NCBI GenBank assembly: GCA_003697085.1
Contig: RFFU01000125.1
Location: 1 to 19,762, forward strand
DNA from: Candidatus Hydrogenedentota bacterium
GTDB taxonomy: Bacteria > UBA8481 > J006
Length of the DNA: 19,762 nucleotides
Reading direction: 5' to 3'
The position numbers were made by a program, and so were the translations under genes. The notes beneath the pieces are model-generated. The model ran no database searches, was not told where the DNA came from, and was given only the letters and a program-made list of their open reading frames with translations. This document shows, piece by piece, positions 14,936 through 19,762 of the stretch; within the stretch, counting starts at the first letter, position 1; each line of letters opens with the position of its first letter.

Positions 14936-15874
14936 ATGTTAACGCTGGCGGGGCGTCTCCGGCGCGGGCTGGAGAAGACCCGGAAAAAAATGAGCGCGGT
15001 GATCGACGTCGCCGTGGGGCGGGGTCTTTTCGACGATGCCGCCGCCGAGCAGATCGAGGAGGCGTTGATCGAGGCCGATATCGGGCCGGAGATCGCTTTA
15101 CGTCTTGTCGAGGATGTACGGGAGTGGGTGCGCTCGGCCGGCGGAGGCGTGACAGCGGAAACGGTTCGCGAAAAAATCGAAATGGATATAGCGGAAATTC
15201 TCCGCGGCTCCGGTTCGGGTCGGTCGGAAGAGATTCCGCCGAACGGGAATCATTCGAGCGAACAGCCGCGCGTGACAATCCTGGTCGGAGTCAACGGGAG
15301 CGGGAAGACGACGACGGCCGCGAAGTTGGCGGCCCAGGCCGCCGCGAGGGGCAGCCGCGTCTTGCTCGGAGCAGCCGATACCTTTCGCGCGGCCGCTATC
15401 GATCAACTCCGCGTGTGGGCCGAACGGATCGGGTGCGAATTCGTAGCCCAGGATCAGGGCGCTGATCCCGCGGCGGTCGCTTTCGACGCGGTTCAGGCGG
15501 GAAAGAGCCGCGGGTGTGACGAGGTTTTTATCGACACGGCGGGTCGCCTCCACACCCAAACGAATCTTATGGCGGAATTGGAAAAGGTGATTCGTGTTCT
15601 GGGAAAGATCAAGCCACCGGATCATTGTTTCCTCACCTTGGATGCCACGACGGGCCGCAACGGCCTTCAACAGATAACGACGTTCTCCCGTTCCCTTCCC
15701 GTGGACGGACTTATTGTGACGAAACTGGACGGGAGCGCTCGGGCCGGCGTGGTCGTCGAGGCGGTGGAACGCTTGAAGATTCCCGTCCGATATGTCGGAG
15801 TGGGGGAAACGGTGGAGGATCTGATGCCGTTCGATCCGGAAGCCTTTGCCCGGGAGTTGGTTCGAACGGAATGA
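14936..15874 (+). CDS. ftsY: Signal recognition particle receptor FtsY
   Basis: FtsY is the membrane-associated GTPase that docks SRP-ribosome complexes at the Sec translocon. The protein is 312 aa and consists of the NG domain only, without the long acidic A domain of E. coli FtsY. The N domain covers about 1-95. The G-domain motifs are GVNGSGKTTT (118-127), DTFRAAA (148-154), DTAGRL (200-205) and TKLDG (262-266). The GVN version of the P-loop separates it from Ffh. The usual DATTGQN is DATTGRN at 237-242, a small deviation. AGGAGG at 14921-14926 lies 9 nt before the ATG. The stop overlaps the ribD start (ATGA). Confidence 0.96.
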   Translation: MLTLAGRLRRGLEKTRKKMSAVIDVAVGRGLFDDAAAEQIEEALIEADIGPEIALRLVEDVREWVRSAGGGVTAETVREKIEMDIAEILRGSGSGRSEEIPPNGNHSSEQPRVTILVGVNGSGKTTTAAKLAAQAAARGSRVLLGAADTFRAAAIDQLRVWAERIGCEFVAQDQGADPAAVAFDAVQAGKSRGCDEVFIDTAGRLHTQTNLMAELEKVIRVLGKIKPPDHCFLTLDATTGRNGLQQITTFSRSLPVDGLIVTKLDGSARAGVVVEAVERLKIPVRYVGVGETVEDLMPFDPEAFARELVRTE

Positions 15875-16965
15875 CGAGGAAGCGGACGCTCCGTCGCGAC
15901 GAATTCTCGGAACAAGACCGCATCTTTATGGCCCGGGCGTTGGAGTTGGCGGAAGGCGGCCGTCCCACGGCTCATCCCAACCCTTACGTCGGGGCCGTGA
16001 TTGTTCACGGTGGAACCGTTCTTGCCGAGGGCTTTCATTCGCGCTTCGGAGCGTCTCATGCGGAAGCCGCGGCCATCGCGAGCGCGAGAGAGCAAGGGAT
16101 TTCACTCGAGGGCGCCACGCTCTATGTCACGCTCGAACCCTGCTGTCATTCCGGAAAGACTCCCCCCTGCACCAAGGCGATCATCGAATCGCGAATCGGC
16201 GAGGTGATTGTCGCCGTTCGCGATCCGAATCCCGCGGTGAACGGCGAAGGAATCGCGCGCCTGGAGAAGGCCGGACTCCGTGTGCGGTCGGGATTATTGG
16301 AAGAAGAAGCCGTCAAACTCAATGAAGCCTATTTTCATTTTCGCCGAACCGGCCTTCCGTTCGTGACGTGGAAATGCTGTCGAACGCTGGACGGCCGAAC
16401 GACGTACCGTCCCGGCACGCGTTCGAGAATCTCCTCTCCCGAGGCCGATGCGCGTGTCGACAGGCTTCGTGCGTCCGTGGACGCGGTGCTTGTGGGAAGC
16501 CGTACCGCCGCGATCGACAGACCGCGATTGCGGGTGCGAAGCGGAGCAGGGACGGATCCGTGGAGGATCGTATTTGATTCTCGCCTCGTTACGCCGCTCG
16601 ATTCTCCTCTCGTGGCCGAAAACAGCGACCGCCGTACGTTGATGATCGCCGCGGAAGGCGCGTCTTCGGAACGGATCGCGGAATATCGTGATGCGGGAGT
16701 GGAAGTGGACGTGGTTCCGGAAAGGAACGGTCATGTGGACCCGCGGGCCGCATTGGCTCGAATCGCCGAGCGCGGGATCATCGAGATCCTCTGTGAATCC
16801 GGAGAGACGTTGGGCCGCGCCTTGATGGAGGAAGGATTGTTGCGCCGCGTACTCCTTCTCCAGACGCCGCGTTTGACCGAGAGGGAAAGTGGAGAGATCG
16901 AGGCGATCGAGGAAGTTGGACCGGATCTCTTCATAAGCGTGGGGATGTCTTGTCGCGGAAATTGA
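15871..16965 (+). CDS. ribD: Bifunctional riboflavin deaminase/reductase RibD
   Basis: RibD deaminates the pyrimidine intermediate from GTP and then reduces its ribosyl side chain, the second and third steps of riboflavin synthesis. It is 364 aa when started at the ATG overlapping the ftsY stop. The deaminase domain (about 12-155) has HAE at 63-65 and PCCHSGKTPPC at 90-100, giving the zinc ligands. The reductase domain (about 160-364) begins PFVTWKCCRTLDGR and is divergent: the family ADDPRL is AIDRPRL, and the C-terminal EGGxxL motif is ESGETL. Activity of the second half is therefore less certain. No ribE, ribBA or ribH follows, so the riboflavin genes are probably scattered. Confidence 0.92.
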   Translation: MTRKRTLRRDEFSEQDRIFMARALELAEGGRPTAHPNPYVGAVIVHGGTVLAEGFHSRFGASHAEAAAIASAREQGISLEGATLYVTLEPCCHSGKTPPCTKAIIESRIGEVIVAVRDPNPAVNGEGIARLEKAGLRVRSGLLEEEAVKLNEAYFHFRRTGLPFVTWKCCRTLDGRTTYRPGTRSRISSPEADARVDRLRASVDAVLVGSRTAAIDRPRLRVRSGAGTDPWRIVFDSRLVTPLDSPLVAENSDRRTLMIAAEGASSERIAEYRDAGVEVDVVPERNGHVDPRAALARIAERGIIEILCESGETLGRALMEEGLLRRVLLLQTPRLTERESGEIEAIEEVGPDLFISVGMSCRGN

Positions 16966-17621
16966 GGCGGAAGCAGCGACCGATCCACCGGGGGGCACGA
17001 AAGGAATTGGTATCGTTTCTCATCCAGGCTGCGACACAGTGGCGGCTGACAGGCGCGTTGCTTCCTTCCTCCGCCGCGCTATGTCACGCAATGACCGACC
17101 CCTTGGCGCGGGATTCTCGCGCTGCATCGCGGATGATTCTCGAAGTGGGGGCCGGAACGGGGGTCATTACGGAAGAAATCGTTCCTCTGATGTCACCTCG
17201 CGATCGTCTTGTCGTCTACGAATTGTCCGAGAGGCTCGGAGAACGGTTGAAGTACAGGGCCAAAGGCCCCGAATGGAGCGGGCGCGATATCGAGATTCGT
17301 GTGAAGCCGTTTCCGGAAGGAACCGAGGATGAGCATTACAACTTCGCTGTCTGTTCCCTTCCCTTCAACAATTTTCCGGCTTATATGGTTCATATCTGTT
17401 TGAAGACCTTCTCGAAGATTCTGACTCCCGGCGGTGTGTTGACGTTCTACGAATACTGCCACCTGCGTAATCTGCGCCTTCAGTTCGCAAATCGGAAGGA
17501 GTTTATTCGATTGAGGCGGATCGACCGCACGGTGAAGTCGTTCCTGAAAACCCATCATGGCCAGTGCCGTCACGTACTGATCAATGTCCCGCCGGCTTGG
17601 GTGTATACGATCCGCTTTTGA
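16950..17621 (+). CDS. PmtA-like SAM-dependent methyltransferase
   Basis: This is a class I methyltransferase of 223 aa. Features are a TGALLPSSAALCHAM lead-in (34-48), the SAM-binding motif I ILEVGAGTGVIT (63-74), the acidic ribose-binding Glu91 after strand 2, and SLPFNNFP (136-143) as motif IV. The TGAxxPSS and LPFNNF patterns are typical of bacterial phospholipid N-methyltransferases (PmtA) and close relatives of rRNA dimethylases. Phosphatidylethanolamine methylation is the best guess but unproven. The start is TTG 16950 inside ribD. TTG 16962 would give a TTGA overlap with the ribD stop. The gene is coupled to ribD without an obvious functional link. Confidence 0.75.
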   Translation: MSRKLRRKQRPIHRGARKELVSFLIQAATQWRLTGALLPSSAALCHAMTDPLARDSRAASRMILEVGAGTGVITEEIVPLMSPRDRLVVYELSERLGERLKYRAKGPEWSGRDIEIRVKPFPEGTEDEHYNFAVCSLPFNNFPAYMVHICLKTFSKILTPGGVLTFYEYCHLRNLRLQFANRKEFIRLRRIDRTVKSFLKTHHGQCRHVLINVPPAWVYTIRF

Positions 17622-17758
17622 GGGGAAAACTGTTGGATGACGGAAAAACTTTATTTCAGAGATCCCCAGGTTCCAGAGGAAGTTACGATTCAGAGGCCAA
17701 GATACCGTGGCAGGCGGCGGTCCGCCGGCTTACCTGTGGCGGCTCGGAGGACTCTGAT
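17622..17758. other. Convergent intergenic region
   Basis: This 137-bp stretch separates the 3' ends of the methyltransferase and thpR genes. A GC hairpin, GGCGG-CGGT-CCGCC (17713-17726), could act on either strand, but no T-run follows it. No gene or tRNA is seen. Confidence 0.5.
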
Positions 17759-18319
17759 TTAAATCTCCCGGCGGAACAACGGTGTGTAGATGGGACCCTG
17801 TTTCGTGAGTTGGCTTTCGTATAACACCACCGGAGTAGCGGGTTGAGAAGGAAGAAACAACTTCCTTCCGGAAAAGTATTCTCGAAAGAGCCGTTCCATC
17901 TCGCGATAGCGGGTTGTCGGAACCCGACCGACGGTGATGTGGGGAGAGAAGGGGCGTTCATCGCAGGGAAGATCCGCTTCCCTCAAAAGAGTCGAGAGAA
18001 GGCGATGGAGATCGAGCAAACCGGGGTCGGGAGCGATTCCCGTCCAGAGAACGCCGCGCCGCCCGTGTCGGAAGTGTCCGGTTTCCGTGAAGGAGAGGGT
18101 TGCGCCGCGTATTTTGTCGGTCAGAGGACTTTCCTCGAGACACTGACAGAACCAGCGGGCATCCTCGACGGGTACGGAGCCAAGAAAGTGCAGGGTGAGA
18201 TGCCAGAGGGAACTCTTCACCCAACGGACACGGGGAAAGAGGACGCGCCAGGGGCTGATCTGTTCATTGAGCGCTTCGCGGACAGCGGGTGCGAGCGGGA
18301 TTCCGATAAAGAGGCGCAT
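17759..18319 (-). CDS. thpR: RNA 2',3'-cyclic phosphodiesterase (2'-5' RNA ligase family)
   Basis: This 186-aa LigT/ThpR-type 2H phosphoesterase opens 2',3'-cyclic phosphates on RNA. The two catalytic HxTx motifs are HLTL (40-43) and HITV (127-130), the latter within the family motif SPHITVGR. The start MRLFIGIPL is typical. A longer reading from 18373 would add 18 residues encoded inside cinA. The ATG overlaps the cinA stop (TGATG), so translation is coupled. cinA and ligT-like genes are known neighbours in Deinococcus, often with recA, but recA is absent downstream here. Confidence 0.93.
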   Translation of the reverse strand: MRLFIGIPLAPAVREALNEQISPWRVLFPRVRWVKSSLWHLTLHFLGSVPVEDARWFCQCLEESPLTDKIRGATLSFTETGHFRHGRRGVLWTGIAPDPGLLDLHRLLSTLLREADLPCDERPFSPHITVGRVPTTRYREMERLFREYFSGRKLFLPSQPATPVVLYESQLTKQGPIYTPLFRREI

Positions 18320-19584
18320 CAACGCTCTCTGAGAGCCTGAAGCAGGAGAAGAAGCGCCGCATCGACGGCGCAAGCGCGGACCTCCTCGCGATTTCCACGA
18401 TACCGTCGGTGTTCGACGAGGCGGCGGCGCTGGGAGACCACGGCCAGAAAGACGGTTCCGACGGGCTTTTCTTTCGAACCGCCGGCGGGACCGGCGATCC
18501 CGGTGATTCCGATACCGAAATCGGAGTGGAACCGCTTGCGGACACCCGAGGCCATCGCAAGGGCAACCTCGGCGGAGACGGCACCGTGGGTGGCAAGAAT
18601 GTCCGAGGAGACGCCGAGAAGACGTTTTTTGATCTCGTTATCGTAGGCAATGACGCCTCCGAGAAAGAGGCGGGAAGCGCCGGGAACGTTCGTGAGCGCT
18701 TTTCCCAGCGCTCCGCCGGTACAGGATTCCGCGGTTGCGATCGTTTTTTCTTCCTTTGAAAAAGTCCGAACAACGGCCTCCGCGGGCGTTTCACCGGTAC
18801 AAGTAAAAATTCGCTCGCGAAATCGCTTCCGTACGGCTCGTTTCACCGCAGAATCGTCCGTCACCACCGTCAGGAATTCGCGTGAGGGGAGAATCGAGAC
18901 CTGCCCGCGCCGAATGGATTCAAGATGCAACAGCGCATCCTCGAAGGCGGCTTCGCGAAGGCCGGCAAGGCCGAAGACGGCCGTTTTTCGCCGCGTCTTC
19001 GGTGTCGGAACGAGCAAACGGAAGAGGCGGGCGAATCCCCGTGAATCGAGGATCGCGGCCAGCTCGGCCGGAACACCCGGAAGCGCCAGAAAGAGCCTCC
19101 GGCCGGAACGGAGAAAGAAAGGGTCAGCGAGGCCGAGAGGATTTCTGCCCACGACGGCCGTCTTCGGGAAACGACAGAAGGTGTCGTAACGCGGAGTCCA
19201 TTTCAGGCCGCGCTGCCGGACATTCCTCCGGATGCGTTGCTCGACGGCGGGGAAGGAGACGAGCGGTTTTCGGGAATGGCGCGCGAGGAAGGAACGCGTG
19301 AGATCATCGCGCGTCGAACCGAGGCCTCCCGTCAGGAGAACGAGGCGGACTCTCGTGCCGTTCAGGGCGCGACGGAGAGCCGAAGGGTTGTCGGGGACGA
19401 AGAGGACCTCGGAGAGCGCCAGCCCCTGACGCGCGAGGAACCGCGTCACGAGAGGCACTGCGGCGTCACGCCGTAAACCACTGACGATCTCGGAGCCGAT
19501 GACGATCAGCGAAACACTTGTGTCGGGAAACTCGGAGTCGGCTTGACGCCGAAGGACGCACGAGATGGAGGAGGGAGAGGCCAT
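18319..19584 (-). CDS. cinA: CinA family nicotinamide-nucleotide amidase/pyrophosphatase
   Basis: The 421-aa protein has both usual domains. The N-terminal molybdopterin-binding-like domain (about 25-190) has the motif TGGLGSTRDDLT at 85-96 and probably hydrolyses ADP-ribose-type substrates. The C-terminal NMN deamidase domain (about 265-421) has AESCTGG at 285-291 and TGIAGPAGG at 361-369. It serves NAD salvage and repair and is competence-linked in some bacteria. The N-terminus before residue 24 is longer than needed, but no better in-frame start is visible. There is no Shine-Dalgarno, and a promoter sits directly upstream. Confidence 0.93.
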   Translation of the reverse strand: MASPSSISCVLRRQADSEFPDTSVSLIVIGSEIVSGLRRDAAVPLVTRFLARQGLALSEVLFVPDNPSALRRALNGTRVRLVLLTGGLGSTRDDLTRSFLARHSRKPLVSFPAVEQRIRRNVRQRGLKWTPRYDTFCRFPKTAVVGRNPLGLADPFFLRSGRRLFLALPGVPAELAAILDSRGFARLFRLLVPTPKTRRKTAVFGLAGLREAAFEDALLHLESIRRGQVSILPSREFLTVVTDDSAVKRAVRKRFRERIFTCTGETPAEAVVRTFSKEEKTIATAESCTGGALGKALTNVPGASRLFLGGVIAYDNEIKKRLLGVSSDILATHGAVSAEVALAMASGVRKRFHSDFGIGITGIAGPAGGSKEKPVGTVFLAVVSQRRRLVEHRRYRGNREEVRACAVDAALLLLLQALRER

Positions 19585-19592
19585 CGGGCGGG

Positions 19593-19621
19593 AGTATGAG
19601 ACGACGGAAACGGAAAATCAA
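19593..19621 (-). promoter_or_regulatory. Promoter of cinA-thpR, possibly leaderless
   Basis: On the - strand, TTGATT (19621-19616), a 17-nt spacer and CATACT (19598-19593) match -35 and -10 boxes at 4/6 each. The -10 ends 8 nt before the ATG, so the transcript would start at or within 1-2 nt of the start codon. Confidence 0.45.
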
Positions 19622-19714
19622 GAGCGGCGTGCGGGGGGCGTGGCTCGCGAAATTCGTGCGGGATTGAAAGGCTTGGAGATAAAGCGCGGGAATTTTTGAA
19701 CCGATAGAAGAAAC

Positions 19715-19762
19715 GTGAAGAGTCCGGGCTTTCCAGTTGTGAGCATTACATTTCTGGCGGCG
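19715..19762 (+). CDS. Possible start of a + strand gene cut by the window edge
   Basis: GTG 19715 opens 16 codons to the window end (MKSPGFPVVSITFLAA), preceded by AGAAGAAAC. It is divergent from cinA, where a neighbouring gene would be expected. It is far too short to identify, and the rest of 19585-19714 shows nothing besides the cinA promoter. Confidence 0.25.
   Translation, partial: MKSPGFPVVSITFLAA

Overview
The window is a GC-rich bacterial chromosome segment that is almost entirely protein-coding. It carries two tRNA genes and no phage, transposase or CRISPR locus. The gene set suggests a diderm, heme-making (probably respiring) bacterium. It includes uroporphyrinogen decarboxylase and ferrochelatase, a lipid-carrier sugar-phosphate transferase, an actinobacterial/cyanobacterial-type transaldolase, and a secreted protein with a 'YPNPF...GxYxWD...SGIYF' C-terminal domain. 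That domain is typical of the Bacteroidetes/FCB group and many uncultivated phyla. I cannot name the lineage from sequence alone. Initiation signals are mixed. Some genes have strong Shine-Dalgarno sites (tal, ftsY), several overlap by ATGA or TGATG, and at least two have a -10 box almost abutting the start codon with no Shine-Dalgarno, as in leaderless mRNAs.

Layout. Positions 1-338 hold no convincing gene but contain several short palindromes and a repeat-like intergenic tract. A phytoene/squalene synthase-family gene (+) runs tail-to-tail into a DUF2225 zinc-ribbon gene (-), with overlapping 3' ends. tRNA-Ala(GGC) follows, with a clear sigma70-type promoter. A + strand block then encodes transaldolase, an RmlD-like reductase, HemE and HemH, the last three tightly packed. 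Next come a small exported FlgD-like/sorting-domain protein, an exported esterase with an N-terminal CBM20-like domain, and an MFS transporter. The MgtE magnesium transporter lies on the - strand, ending 1 bp from the MFS gene.

tRNA-Gln(CTG) follows. Its 3' end is duplicated exactly (25 bp) 183 bp downstream, flanking a non-coding, hairpin-rich insert. This is the most unusual structure in the window. After it, a NodU-type carbamoyltransferase overlaps a WecA/TagO-like transferase, suggesting a carbamoylated surface glycan. A second + block encodes FtsY, RibD and a PmtA-like methyltransferase, each overlapping the next. The window closes with a - strand cinA-thpR pair coupled through TGATG, and possibly the first codons of another + strand gene.

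Most genes are housekeeping: heme, riboflavin, pentose phosphate, protein targeting, Mg2+ uptake, and nucleotide or RNA repair. The accessory interest lies in the tRNA-tail duplication, the two exported proteins, the glycan-carbamoylation pair, the cysteine-rich ferrochelatase insertion and the leaderless-type promoters.
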